A stretch of DNA of 60,174 nt from Cognatundibacterium jejuense (GCF_014284255.1 NZ_JACOFV010000021.1:1-60174); one strand, 5' to 3'. Counted from the first letter of the stretch, positions 18,605 through 27,684 are shown. The notes: generated from the sequence alone by a model not told the origin. Numbers and translations: made by a program.

Positions 18605-20026
18605 ATGCAAACGCCTACCTTTTATATTTCGCGCGACTCCGGGGATTCTCTGGTAGAACAAATTGTGGCAGCAGTTGCCAACCGTATCGACGACAAGTTG
18701 CTGCGTACGGGTGCGCGTATGCCTTCGATCCGGCAATTTGCTGATGAACAGCATGTTTCACGTTTCACGGTGGTCGAAGCCTATGACAGGTTGGTCGCCA
18801 AGGGCTATCTGGAATCACGTCGCGGCGCAGGCTTTTTTGTCCGTGAACGAGCATCGATGCTGAGTAGTGCCCCCGTCGCAACGCAGGTCGTAACTGGCTC
18901 GCAGCAAATGGATGTGGTCTGGCTGGTGCGCAATATGTTTCGCCAATTACCACCGCAAAAAATGCCGGGTTCCGGCGTGTTACCACATGATTGGCTCGAT
19001 GGTGAATTGGTCGCGAACGGCTTACGGGCAATCAGTCGTCTGAATCAAAATTTGTTACTGCATTACGGTACGCCACAAGGGTTTCTGCCGCTGCGTCAGC
19101 AATTGCAACTCAAACTGGCTGAGCTGGAAATCGCGGCAGCGCCAGAACAAATCGTGATGACAACTGGCGTGACGCAAGCATTGGATCTGGTCGCCCGTGA
19201 ATTTACACGTCCTGGTGATACCATTTTTGTCGATGATCCCGCATGGTTTCTGATGTTTGGATCGTTTGCGATTCTTGGTGCCAAGGTGATTGGCATTCCG
19301 CGCCTGCATGATGGTCCCGACGTCGCTAAATTGGCAGAGCTGGCAGCAATACACAAACCGAAGTTGTATATCATCAACTCAGTCATGCACAATCCGACCT
19401 CGACTTCATTGTCAGCGGCCAAAGCATTTCAAGTGTTGAAAACTGCGGAGTTACATGACTTCATTGTGGTGGAAGATGATATTTACTGCGATATGCATCC
19501 CGGCAGTGCCGTACAATCAGCGACCCGCATCGCTGCGCTGGATCAACTAAACCGTGTCATTTATCTGGGCGGATTTTCTAAAACACTGGCCGCCAATTTG
19601 CGCGTTGGTTTTATCGCGACTTCAGCAGAACTGGCTATACGCTTATCCGATCGCAAGATGCTATCAACACTCACGACAACGGAAATCGGCGAACGTGTCG
19701 TGTACAAAATTCTCTCCGAAGGTCACTATCGAAAACATGTTGATCGTATCCGTGTGAAGCTCGATGGGGTCAGAGATGACATCACCAAGCGACTCGAACA
19801 TATCGGTATCAAAGTTGATTACCGCACTCCGGCGGGGATGTTTTTGTGGACAGAAACTGGTGTGGATACCAACAAGCTCACCGAGAAAGCCCTCGAGCAA
19901 GGATACCTGCTTGCGCCAGGTAGTTTGTTCTCCCCCCACCAGGCACCGTCGACCAAAATGCGTATCAACATCGCTGCGATGTCAGATGCAGGGGTGTGGG
20001 ACTTTTTGAAAAAAGAACTGCGCTAA
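18605..20026 (+). CDS. MocR-type transcriptional regulator (GntR HTH + aminotransferase domain)
   Basis: 473 residues. The N-terminus (about 8-78) is a GntR winged helix: LVEQIVAAVANRI, RMPSIRQFADEQHVSRFTVVEAYDRL and GYLESRRGAGFFV. A linker leads to a fold type I aminotransferase domain (about 115-470) with YGTPQGFLPLRQQLQ, MHNPTSTSLS, VVEDDIYCD and YLGGFSKTLAANLRVGF carrying the PLP lysine. Such proteins sense PLP or amino compounds and control neighbouring genes. It is divergent from the LysE/EamA exporter genes, with direct repeats between them, so those exporters are the likely targets. It could autoregulate as well. Confidence 0.92.
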   Translation: MQTPTFYISRDSGDSLVEQIVAAVANRIDDKLLRTGARMPSIRQFADEQHVSRFTVVEAYDRLVAKGYLESRRGAGFFVRERASMLSSAPVATQVVTGSQQMDVVWLVRNMFRQLPPQKMPGSGVLPHDWLDGELVANGLRAISRLNQNLLLHYGTPQGFLPLRQQLQLKLAELEIAAAPEQIVMTTGVTQALDLVAREFTRPGDTIFVDDPAWFLMFGSFAILGAKVIGIPRLHDGPDVAKLAELAAIHKPKLYIINSVMHNPTSTSLSAAKAFQVLKTAELHDFIVVEDDIYCDMHPGSAVQSATRIAALDQLNRVIYLGGFSKTLAANLRVGFIATSAELAIRLSDRKMLSTLTTTEIGERVVYKILSEGHYRKHVDRIRVKLDGVRDDITKRLEHIGIKVDYRTPAGMFLWTETGVDTNKLTEKALEQGYLLAPGSLFSPHQAPSTKMRINIAAMSDAGVWDFLKKELR

Positions 20027-20062
20027 AAAAATTTTTAACCAAGTTGCGTGATGTAGAACAAT

Positions 20063-21133
20063 TTAAGCAACCATAAAAGTCGACACTTTACCCTTGCCAC
20101 GAGCATCGCCGGCACGATGCAATAAAGCTGACACATTGTCACCTTCGCGCATCGTTGCCACACCTATCGTGGCATCAATTTTAATTTCTTTGCCGGATAC
20201 TGTCACTGGCATAGACACAACGGTGGTACGGGTACGTCCGGCGATTTTTTCTGCATCGTTTGCCGCTGCTTCAGGCAACAAAACACAAAACTCATCACTA
20301 CCGTAACGCGCCAGATTATCGTAAGACCGCATAACCCGCTTAATACGGCGGGTTACCTCGACAAGAATAATATCGGCAGTTTCCGGGCCGTATTCATCAT
20401 TAATTTTTTTAAAATCTGCAACATCCAGCACTAACATTGACATCGGTTTTGTCAAACGCGCATGACGTTGTAATTCAGCTTCGGCAATTCGCATAAATTC
20501 GCGCCAATTGGCCACACCCGTTACCGGATCAATACTTGCCTGACGTTCCAATTCTTGCTCGGCACTTAACAACTTACGGCGATAGCGATGCACGTAACTG
20601 GCAATGGCATGACCAGTCACAGCACTCGCTGGCAACATCATAGCAACGCCAAGCGAATATCCATAATAAAGTGCATGCTTGAATACCATCAGAAGTAGTG
20701 AAACAATCACAAAACTCACCACCGGTAGACGCAACATCTTCAGAGGCAGCGGCACCACAATGAAGGTCATCAGACAACCCCAAATATCGATGAGGTAATG
20801 TCCGAAGTAATCTCTTGGCGTGCAGGCGTTACTGACCAGTTGCATCAGCATGACCAGCACCACCCAACGGAGTAAATATTTATCGATGACAGGCGCCGTA
20901 CCCAGCACCTTCAATTGCTGTAAAAACCACCAGGAACAGGCCAGAACAAAACCTCGCATCGACAACAACACTACCGAAGTCACAGAAAATTCGTGGAACA
21001 ACAAATCGATAAAGCTAAGTGGCAGCAAAGACCACATCAATACCCGCACCACCAAGCGTGCCTGGATTCTGTCTTGATTCTGGAAATAGGTTCGGTATTG
21101 TTCATCAGGAATTTCTTGATACGTCGTTTGCAT
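20063..21133 (-). CDS. Membrane diguanylate cyclase with GSDEF active site
   Basis: 356 residues: six hydrophobic segments to about residue 180 (integral sensor, not recognised), a short coiled coil (ELERQAS), then a GGDEF domain from about 200. IDPVTGVANWREF and LDVADFKKINDEYG are the usual metal/GTP motifs. The signature reads R-Y-GSDEF (278-282), with Ser for the second Gly. An intact I-site RxxD (R269-S-Y-D272) lies exactly five residues before it, as in c-di-GMP-inhibited cyclases. Activity is likely but not certain with GSDEF. The gene stands alone. Confidence 0.88.
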   Translation of the reverse strand: MQTTYQEIPDEQYRTYFQNQDRIQARLVVRVLMWSLLPLSFIDLLFHEFSVTSVVLLSMRGFVLACSWWFLQQLKVLGTAPVIDKYLLRWVVLVMLMQLVSNACTPRDYFGHYLIDIWGCLMTFIVVPLPLKMLRLPVVSFVIVSLLLMVFKHALYYGYSLGVAMMLPASAVTGHAIASYVHRYRRKLLSAEQELERQASIDPVTGVANWREFMRIAEAELQRHARLTKPMSMLVLDVADFKKINDEYGPETADIILVEVTRRIKRVMRSYDNLARYGSDEFCVLLPEAAANDAEKIAGRTRTTVVSMPVTVSGKEIKIDATIGVATMREGDNVSALLHRAGDARGKGKVSTFMVA

Positions 21134-21586
21134 TTTAAATACCTATCATACTCAGGATTTATTATTAAAAAAACATTATTACAAACTATATCACTACCTA
21201 AGCTCAGATCCCAATGTTTATCGGATCTGCCGCAAATTTGCTTCGACAACGATGCGCATCATTCATTGCACTCACTCGCAAGTCACAGATATTCTGGCGG
21301 CGCACTTCGGTATTTTAGATAGAAAATTATGGTTTTTTAGGATGAAAGCACATATCTATGCTACATTCTCATCCACCTTTTTACGCGCTCACTATGCACA
21401 TTATGCCCTTCACATCGCAGTTTGCTGACATTTTTACAGGTTTTCCACCTGTTTTCAGCAATGACTTGCGTTGTTGTTGCTGTTGAGTCTGCATTATCTA
21501 TTGCCGATTAACACCGTGACGAAAATCCGTTAATCGCGCGCACCAAGTTCTTTCAATTTCTTACTCTTTTTCATTGTTAAACCAAG
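21134..21586. other. Intergenic region upstream of cysS with an extended inverted repeat
   Basis: 453 bases without a credible gene. It contains a two-part inverted repeat: TGCTGA (21423-21428) with TCAGCA (21455-21460) outside, and ACAGGT (21436-21441) with ACCTGT (21447-21452) around a TTTCC loop. It could fold as a hairpin in the cysS leader or be an operator. No T-box or known riboswitch pattern is visible. Confidence 0.4.
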
Positions 21587-22960
21587 ATGGACATACTTCT
21601 TTACGATAACTGGGAACGCCGCCTGCGCCCTTTCACACCTCTGCGTACTGATTGGGTCGGATTGTATTGCTGCGGCCCTACCGTGTATGACTACGCGCAT
21701 ATCGGTAATTTGCGTACCTATCTATTTGAAGATCTGCTGCGTCGCACGTTAGAATGGAACGGCCATACTGTCCGTCACGTCATTAACATCACTGACGTGG
21801 GTCATCTGGTCTCAGATGGCGATGACGGTGAAGACAAAATGGAAAAAGGCAGCCGCAAAGCCGGTGAATCGGCATGGCAAATTGCTGAGCGTTTTACGAT
21901 TGCCTTTAAGCAAGACTTGCAGCGTTTAAATGTCCTGGAACCAAGCATCTGGTGCAAAGCAACAGATCACATTGCTGAGCAAATCGATTTTATTTCTTGC
22001 ATCGAAAGCAAAGGCTTTACCTATCGCACCAGTGATGGCATTTATTTTGATACCAGCAAGCAAGATGACTACGGCTACCTCGCCCGTATCAAACGCGACG
22101 CCATCAAAGCTGGTAGCCGTGTTGAACTTGGCGAAAAACGCAATGCGACAGATTTTGCCCTGTGGAAATTTAGTCCGGAAAACGAACAGCGCCAAATGGA
22201 ATGGGATAGTCCATGGGGCCGCGGTTTCCCGGGCTGGCATATTGAATGCTCGGCGATGTCAGCTAAATATCTGACACCGTGGTTCGATATCCATTGCGGT
22301 GGCGAAGACCATATTTCTATTCATCACAGCAATGAAATCGCACAGAACCAGGCTTGCCACGGCACGCGCCTAGCGAACTTTTGGATGCACGGTTATTTCT
22401 TGCAAATTGATTCTGGCAAGATGTCCAAATCCAGCGGTGATTTCCTGCGCTTACAAACCTTGCTGGATCAACACATCGATCCGCTTGCCTATCGCTATTT
22501 GTGCCTGACTGCACACTATCGCAGCCAGATGCAATTCAGCTTTGAAGCTTTGCAAGCAGCGCAAACCGCTCTACAACGTTTGCGCGATACCTTCTACGCC
22601 TGGCCAGCTGGTGGCAGTGTGAATGCTGAATTCAAAGAAAAATTCACGACTTTTGTGAATGAAGACTTAAACGTGCCGCGCGCACTGGCATTGGTGTGGG
22701 AAATGTTGAAAGCCGACATTTCTGATGCCGATAAAAAAGCAACGGTCGCTGAATTCGATCAAATTTTTGGTCTAGGTCTGGCCAACTGGGTGCCGCAAGC
22801 ATTAGAAGTGCCAGCCGAAGTGCAAGCATTGGCAGAGCAACGTCAGGCAGCACGCGCAGCTAAAAACTGGGCAGAAGCCGATCGCTTACGCGCCGCATTG
22901 CATGCACTGGGCTTTGAAGTCGAAGACAAAGCTGGCAGCATGAATATCAAACGTTTGTAA
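21587..22960 (+). CDS. cysS: Cysteine--tRNA ligase (HIGN-type)
   Basis: Charges tRNA-Cys with cysteine. The 457-aa product has the zinc Cys and HIGH-box segment YCCGPTVYDYAHIGN (HIGN at 38-41), NITDVGHL, the WHIECSAMS zinc/cysteine site, the C-terminal-side GGEDHISIHHSNEIAQ and the KMSKSSGDF loop. The C-terminal anticodon-binding region ends with AADRLRAALHALGFEVED. The HIGN box and TYLFEDLLRR context differ from the HIGH-box form common in beta- and gamma-proteobacteria, so this may be a distinct lineage. It is transcribed alone and followed by a clear terminator. Confidence 0.93.
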   Translation: MDILLYDNWERRLRPFTPLRTDWVGLYCCGPTVYDYAHIGNLRTYLFEDLLRRTLEWNGHTVRHVINITDVGHLVSDGDDGEDKMEKGSRKAGESAWQIAERFTIAFKQDLQRLNVLEPSIWCKATDHIAEQIDFISCIESKGFTYRTSDGIYFDTSKQDDYGYLARIKRDAIKAGSRVELGEKRNATDFALWKFSPENEQRQMEWDSPWGRGFPGWHIECSAMSAKYLTPWFDIHCGGEDHISIHHSNEIAQNQACHGTRLANFWMHGYFLQIDSGKMSKSSGDFLRLQTLLDQHIDPLAYRYLCLTAHYRSQMQFSFEALQAAQTALQRLRDTFYAWPAGGSVNAEFKEKFTTFVNEDLNVPRALALVWEMLKADISDADKKATVAEFDQIFGLGLANWVPQALEVPAEVQALAEQRQAARAAKNWAEADRLRAALHALGFEVEDKAGSMNIKRL

Positions 22961-22988
22961 TCCCAGCACCAGCTCCGTATCGATAAAG

Positions 22989-23018
22989 CGCCGCGACTGA
23001 AAAGTCCGGCGTTTTTTT
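22989..23018 (+). terminator. Terminator of cysS
   Basis: CGCCG(C)GACT pairs with AGTCCGGCG around a GAAA tetraloop, with one bulged C, and is followed by seven T. It lies 30 bases after the cysS stop. Confidence 0.85.
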
Positions 23019-23051
23019 ACGTCAACAAGCAAGGTTTATTGCATCGAAAAA

Positions 23052-23079
23052 CTTGAAATCTCGTGCTACGTCCCCACCT
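23052..23079 (+). promoter_or_regulatory. RpoH (sigma-32) type heat-shock promoter of htpG
   Basis: CTTGAAA (23052-23058), a 13-bp spacer and CCCCACCT (23072-23079) match the sigma-32 consensus CTTGAAA / CCCCATnT with one mismatch. It lies about 90 bases before the htpG start. htpG is a classic member of the heat-shock regulon. Confidence 0.75.
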
Positions 23080-23168
23080 CGGGAGAGCTAGTTTTTTGAT
23101 TCACATTTAATTCATTTGATTCAATTTTATTTAAAACGACCTTCCTAACCTAATTTCCGAGGAAAAAC

Positions 23169-25076
23169 ATGTCAGAAAAACAAACTCTGGGCTTTCAGGC
23201 CGAAGTCAAACAATTACTGCAATTGATGATTCACTCCTTGTATTCCAACAAGGAAATCTTCTTGCGCGAGCTCATCTCCAATGCATCGGACGCGTCCGAC
23301 AAACTGCGTTTTGAAGCGATCAATAACGCTGCATTGTTTGAAAACGATGCGGAGCTGCAAATCAAAGTGACCTTCGATAAGGCGGCACGTACCATCACAA
23401 TTTCTGATAACGGTATCGGCATGAGCAAAGCCGATGCGATCGAACATCTGGGTACCATCGCTAAATCTGGCACCAAAGAATTCTTTGGCAAACTGTCTGG
23501 CGATCAGCAAAAAGACGCCGCCATGATTGGTCAGTTCGGTGTGGGTTTCTATTCTGGCTTTATCGTTGCTGACCGCATCACTGTTGAATCTCGTCGTGCT
23601 GGCGCGTCTGCTTCTGAAGGCGTGCGTTGGGAATCCGAAGGCGCGGGTGACTTCAGCGTTGAAGACATCACTAAAGCAGGCCGCGGTACTGATATCATCT
23701 TGCACCTGCGCGAAGGCGAAGACGAATTCTTGTCCGCATGGAAACTCAAGTCCGTGATCCGCACCTATTCCGACCATATCTCTCTGCCTATCAAAATGCT
23801 GAAAGAAGAATGGAACGAAGAGAAAAAAGAACAAGTCATCACTAATGAATTCGAAACAATCAATCAAGCCAGCGCATTGTGGGCACGTAGCAAATCCGAA
23901 ATCACACCGGAACAATACGAAGAGTTCTACAAACATGTTTCCCATGATTACAGCGCGCCACTGACACACACGCACAACCGCGTTGAAGGTCGCAGCGACT
24001 ACACCCAACTGCTGTACATCCCAGCGCGTGCACCATTTGATCTGTGGGATCGCAACAAGCGTGGCGGCATCAAGCTGTACGTCAAACGTGTCTTCATCAT
24101 GGACGATGCAGAACAATTGATGCCAGTGTATCTGCGCTTCGTCAAAGGTGTGATTGACTCCAACGACTTGCCACTGAACGTTTCTCGCGAGATTCTGCAA
24201 GAAAGCCGTGACATCAAAGCCATACGCGATGGCTCTACCAAGCGCGTACTGGGCATGTTGGAAGATTTAGCGAATGCCGAAGGCGATGAAGCAGCAGCTA
24301 AACACGAAAAATACGCGACATTCTGGAAAGAATTCGGTCAGGTATTGAAAGAAGGCATCGGTGAAGATGCGACCAATAAAGATCGCATCGCGAAACTGTT
24401 GCGCTTTGCTTCGACACATAACGACAGCGACGTGCAAAACGTGTCATTGGCTGACTATCTGGCACGTGCCAAAGAAGGCCAGGACAAGATCTACTACGTC
24501 ACGGCAGAGAGCTATGCGACAGCTAAAAATAGCCCGCACTTAGAGATCTTCCGCAAAAAAGGCGTCGAAGTCTTGTTACTGACCGATCGCGTTGATGAAT
24601 GGATGTTGTCTTTCCTGAGTGAATTCGAAGGCAAAGAATTGGCTTCTGTGGCGAAAGGCGGTTTGGATCTGGGCACATTGGAAGATGAAGCTGAGAAAAA
24701 ACACCACGCAGAAACTGAAACCGAGTTCAAGGATCTGGTAGAAAAAATGAAAGCGGCGCTGGCAGATAAGGCCAAAGATGTGCGCGTCACTTTCCGTTTG
24801 ACCGATTCACCAGCATGCCTTGTGGCGGACGAACACGACTTGTCCGGCAATCTGGCGCGCATGTTGAAAGCAGCGGGTCAAGCTGCACCAGAGTCGAAAC
24901 CAATTCTGGAAGTCAACCCAGATCATCCTTTGCTGCAAAAACTGAAATACGAAGAAGCCAAATTCAGTGACTGGTCACACATTTTGTTTGATCAGGCTTT
25001 GCTGGCAGAAGGCGGCACCTTGGCTGATCCAAGCAGCTTCGTAAAACGTTTGAATGAAATGCTGTTGAGTAAGTAA
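23169..25076 (+). CDS. htpG: Molecular chaperone HtpG (Hsp90)
   Basis: ATP-dependent cytosolic Hsp90 chaperone, 635 residues. The N-terminal GHKL ATPase shows [40 protein letters not shown] and [11 protein letters not shown] (lid region). The middle domain carries the catalytic-Arg loop [11 protein letters not shown], and the C-terminal dimerisation region ends before a short [10 protein letters not shown] tail. A GAGGAAAA ribosome binding site precedes the ATG. An RpoH-type promoter lies upstream and a strong terminator downstream, so it is a single-gene heat-shock unit. Confidence 0.97.
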   Translation: MSEKQTLGFQAEVKQLLQLMIHSLYSNKEIFLRELISNASDASDKLRFEAINNAALFENDAELQIKVTFDKAARTITISDNGIGMSKADAIEHLGTIAKSGTKEFFGKLSGDQQKDAAMIGQFGVGFYSGFIVADRITVESRRAGASASEGVRWESEGAGDFSVEDITKAGRGTDIILHLREGEDEFLSAWKLKSVIRTYSDHISLPIKMLKEEWNEEKKEQVITNEFETINQASALWARSKSEITPEQYEEFYKHVSHDYSAPLTHTHNRVEGRSDYTQLLYIPARAPFDLWDRNKRGGIKLYVKRVFIMDDAEQLMPVYLRFVKGVIDSNDLPLNVSREILQESRDIKAIRDGSTKRVLGMLEDLANAEGDEAAAKHEKYATFWKEFGQVLKEGIGEDATNKDRIAKLLRFASTHNDSDVQNVSLADYLARAKEGQDKIYYVTAESYATAKNSPHLEIFRKKGVEVLLLTDRVDEWMLSFLSEFEGKELASVAKGGLDLGTLEDEAEKKHHAETETEFKDLVEKMKAALADKAKDVRVTFRLTDSPACLVADEHDLSGNLARMLKAAGQAAPESKPILEVNPDHPLLQKLKYEEAKFSDWSHILFDQALLAEGGTLADPSSFVKRLNEMLLSK

Positions 25077-25125
25077 ATAAGCGACACATAATCGGCTGCT
25101 AATCTAAACACAGCCATAAAATGAG

Positions 25126-25160
25126 AAAGCCCGGGGACAGAATTGTCGCCGGGCTTTTTT
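25126..25160 (+). terminator. Terminator of htpG
   Basis: AAAGCCCGG pairs with CCGGGCTTT, extended inside by GACA/TGTC past one G-G mismatch, with a GAAT loop and a run of T. It starts 50 bases after the htpG stop. Confidence 0.88.
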
Positions 25161-25237
25161 TCAGGCTAGCAAGAGAAAGAAAATAGGTGTGAGTTTAGGT
25201 GACCCACTATATCCTGTCCCTCTGAGCATATTACAAT

Positions 25238-26002
25238 TTATTCGCTCACTTCAACAACGCGACCGTTCAGAGGTTGCACAGGACGTGCATTCATTTTGTA
25301 CATTTTTTTGAATGCTGCGATCTGTGCTTTGGAGATCTCTACTGGCTGTTTCAGTACGTGCCAGCGAACGCCATCGCTACAAGGTGGTGTCGTTAAAGAG
25401 CCCATGAATTTGTAGTAAGCGAGCTTACCTGGTAAAACTTTGGATGGATCAAAACTTGCTAAACTAGTTGGTGTACCTTCTGCTGGAAGCGCAGAAAATA
25501 TTGGAGCCAACGTCGCATTTTCTTTGCCAGCTTTAAACAGGACCGCAACTACAAATAATTTGCCATCTGCATTTTTGTGAACAAAGTGCGCCACCATTGG
25601 GTAATTAACGCCATCAATTTTTTCTTCACTTGGTGTATGGAAATGGAATTGCAACAGCGCCGCTTCGTCATTACCAACTTTCAAGCTGCTACCTGCTGGC
25701 AAATTAATCTGGATTGTATGACCATTATTAACGACTTCTGCTGTACCAGATTTATAAGAAAAATCGAGTGCTGGCAAAGCAGCTTTTGTCACTTTTGATT
25801 TAACGATATCAATTGGAGATTGCTCTTTACTGATTTTGCAAGCAGAGTTAGCCTCATCCAGTTCTGCCCATTTAGCCGGAGCAGTTTTACCGTCGTAACT
25901 CCAATGTGCAGGAGCACCTTTATCAGATGCATTTGCAATACCGAATGACAGGGCAAACGCAGTACAAGTCATCGCGGCGATTAATTTTTTATTCATTTTC
26001 AA
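25238..26002 (-). CDS. Periplasmic alpha-type carbonic anhydrase
   Basis: Hydrates CO2 to bicarbonate in the periplasm. 254 residues with a Sec signal peptide (about 1-25, cleavage near ANA-SD). The zinc histidines are H120, H122 (FHFHTPSEE) and H139 (VAHFVHK); the fold markers HWSYDG, QSPIDI, NNGHTIQ and SLTTPPCSDGVRWHV are all present. Cys55 and the Cys of TTPPC are placed for the disulfide conserved in bacterial enzymes. The length is normal. It is a single gene, and no obvious promoter motif could be fixed upstream. Confidence 0.95.
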   Translation of the reverse strand: MKMNKKLIAAMTCTAFALSFGIANASDKGAPAHWSYDGKTAPAKWAELDEANSACKISKEQSPIDIVKSKVTKAALPALDFSYKSGTAEVVNNGHTIQINLPAGSSLKVGNDEAALLQFHFHTPSEEKIDGVNYPMVAHFVHKNADGKLFVVAVLFKAGKENATLAPIFSALPAEGTPTSLASFDPSKVLPGKLAYYKFMGSLTTPPCSDGVRWHVLKQPVEISKAQIAAFKKMYKMNARPVQPLNGRVVEVSE

Positions 26003-26424
26003 TTTCCATAAAATAGGGATGCAACATACCTTCAGCTAAAAACACAGACTCAAAGTCAGTGAGTTCAATTTCTAAAAATTACCTCGGAAGCAAATGAGTA
26101 AAAACGATCTTTAAAGATAACAATGTTTATACATGATTACTATTTCTGAACCGTGACTTCCGAATTATCTTTTTCAAAACATTTTACATTGTACATTATT
26201 GTAGCTATTTTAATGTTTTTTTTGCAATTTATTTACTCATCCTTTGGCAATCAATATGCTATGTGAAAGATATTTATTCCACGAACCTTAACTAACCATA
26301 TTCCGATCGCCATCACATTGCGTTCTTTTTACTGTTGGGTGCACTGTTAAGGCACATTCTTTACCACAAGAATCGTAAAATCGACACGCCAGAAGCAATT
26401 TGCAGATCAAAATAGGATGCGAAA
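26003..26424. other. AT-rich intergenic stretch entering an accessory patch
   Basis: 422 bases with no credible open reading frame on either strand. It should hold the leftward carbonic anhydrase promoter. The composition (long A/T runs) differs from the flanking core genes and continues into the gene remnants to the right. Confidence 0.4.
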
Positions 26425-26511
26425 ATGACACAAATTAACGGAAGCTTTGAAGTAAAACTAGCCCCCCCAACCGGCCGCAGAGGGCACGGAGAGTGCGCAA
26501 CTAGGACGTAA
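26425..26511 (+). pseudogene. Frameshifted N-terminal remnant of a DUF3224-type protein
   Basis: An ATG behind AGGA (26414-26417) opens a frame reading MTQINGSFEVKLAPP and then runs to TAA at 26509. Skipping one C in the seven-C run at 26462-26468 gives APQPAAEG...AQLGR instead, which joins smoothly to the first part. From memory, GSFEVKLAPQP and AQLGRMSIDKQ open the small DUF3224 proteins. After the LGR codons the family similarity stops, so the gene is both frameshifted and cut off after about 33 codons. The family match needs a profile search; the frame change itself is plain in the sequence. Confidence 0.55.
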
Positions 26512-26589
26512 TCATATGCTTATTTTTGCAATACTTTGCTTGCCGTAATAACAATGTTGCGGTAATTTACTTATTTTCTGGAGCTTAAA

Positions 26590-26709
26590 ATGCAAGAAAT
26601 GAACATGATGGAAGTTGAGCAAGTTGGTGGTGGTTTTATTTTGGAATTGCTGTTGGCAGTTGCATTTTATCTCTACGCAACTGAATCTGGCATCGCTAGC
26701 GCAAGCTAA
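26590..26709 (+). CDS. Short double-glycine-leader peptide (bacteriocin/microcin-like precursor)
   Basis: A 39-codon gene with an excellent ribosome binding site, GGAG at 26580-26583, six bases before the ATG. The product starts MQEMNMMEVEQVGG, which has the double-glycine leader pattern (hydrophobic and acidic residues at alternating positions, then GG at 13-14) recognised by C39-peptidase ABC exporters. The remaining 25 residues begin GFILELLLAVAFYLY and end in a small-residue tail (SGIASAS), so the mature peptide would be hydrophobic and short. No C39 exporter, immunity or modification gene is recognised in the window. It is followed at once by an exported-protein gene on the same strand. 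Confidence 0.65.
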   Translation: MQEMNMMEVEQVGGGFILELLLAVAFYLYATESGIASAS

Positions 26710-26805
26710 TCAGTACGTTCACTGACGTAGAGCGTCAGATTGAATATGCAAGCCTTGTTTCTTTTTTGCAGCAAGGTCTGCTCATCACTTCAACAAAAAG
26801 TCGGC

Positions 26806-27558
26806 ATGAAATTCCCAACATCTAGAACTTGCTATTCGCTTTTAAGTTTTCTCGTACCCTTAGCATTACCGTCCATTGTTAAGGCCCAAAACGAAGAAGC
26901 CGTACCGCAGTCAGTCACCGTTGCTTCGACAAGAGATCCTCAGTGGATGTCATATCGCAAAGCACATTACACCCTAGAGTGGCTTGAATCTTACCCGAAA
27001 CCTAAGAATTTCATTAGGTTGACTTTTCAGCTGTGGCCGAAAGATTTAAACGAGTCAACCGAAGGCGTGCAATTCGAATTGGTCGGCGAAAAAACGAGAA
27101 TGCTTTTGCCATTCGAACCTGGCTTGCATGTCACGATTCCAAAACTCAAAGAAGCTTACGAGGAAGACGCAGAATTCAGAATAAATCGGCGAGCTGGGAC
27201 ATATTTTTTTCAGAATACTGGATCAATTAAATTAAATGCTAACGGCGTGTACCCAGTAAAGGAATTGCGCGTGGCCTGCAATCAATTACTGTCTGTATTA
27301 CGCGATGGAAGCATTAAGTATAGATTGCAATATATTGGAAAAGATTGCAAAGGGATAGAGTTCAGCTATCCAAAAACCATGGGAAATCCATCTATTTTTT
27401 TTCGAGATTCAGAAGGTAAATTAACTAAATTAGATAAATTAATACCTAGCTCAAAAAGATCCGAAGTAGGAGTTTTATATAAATTCCCAACTGAAGCTGA
27501 CACTGGGGAAATTATTACCGAAACTACACCGCTTTTAATTGGTGGACTGTTTGAGTGA
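26806..27558 (+). CDS. Exported protein of unknown family next to the GG-leader peptide
   Basis: I do not recognise this protein. From the ATG at 26806 it has 250 residues, with a clear Sec signal peptide (basic start, hydrophobic SLLSFLVPLALPSIV, cleavage near VKA-QN). The mature part is mixed alpha/beta, hydrophilic, with two cysteines (VACNQLL and KDCKGI) that could form a disulfide in the periplasm, and no transmembrane segment. Longer in-frame starts exist (ATG 26746, TTG 26740), but they would put the signal sequence deep inside the protein. Its codon use is more AT-rich than core genes towards the 3' end. Position suggests a link with the peptide gene 96 bases upstream. Confidence 0.6.
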   Translation: MKFPTSRTCYSLLSFLVPLALPSIVKAQNEEAVPQSVTVASTRDPQWMSYRKAHYTLEWLESYPKPKNFIRLTFQLWPKDLNESTEGVQFELVGEKTRMLLPFEPGLHVTIPKLKEAYEEDAEFRINRRAGTYFFQNTGSIKLNANGVYPVKELRVACNQLLSVLRDGSIKYRLQYIGKDCKGIEFSYPKTMGNPSIFFRDSEGKLTKLDKLIPSSKRSEVGVLYKFPTEADTGEIITETTPLLIGGLFE

Positions 27559-27684
27559 AGCGTAAAGACTGCAAAAAAAATATTTCTCACACTTTGTCAC
27601 AGCCTTTATCCTCTGTCTCACTCTTATATTAGGAAGATATGGAAAGCTAGTCTACACACGAGCAATCCATTGCCTATTCACTGA

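Noticed and set aside
21134..21586. T-box leader for cysS
   Set aside because: No T-box sequence or antiterminator pattern is visible; T-boxes are also not expected in beta-proteobacteria.
23214..24200. 328-codon open frame opposite htpG
   Set aside because: It is antisense to a complete Hsp90 gene, has no family similarity and is a product of the codon bias of htpG.
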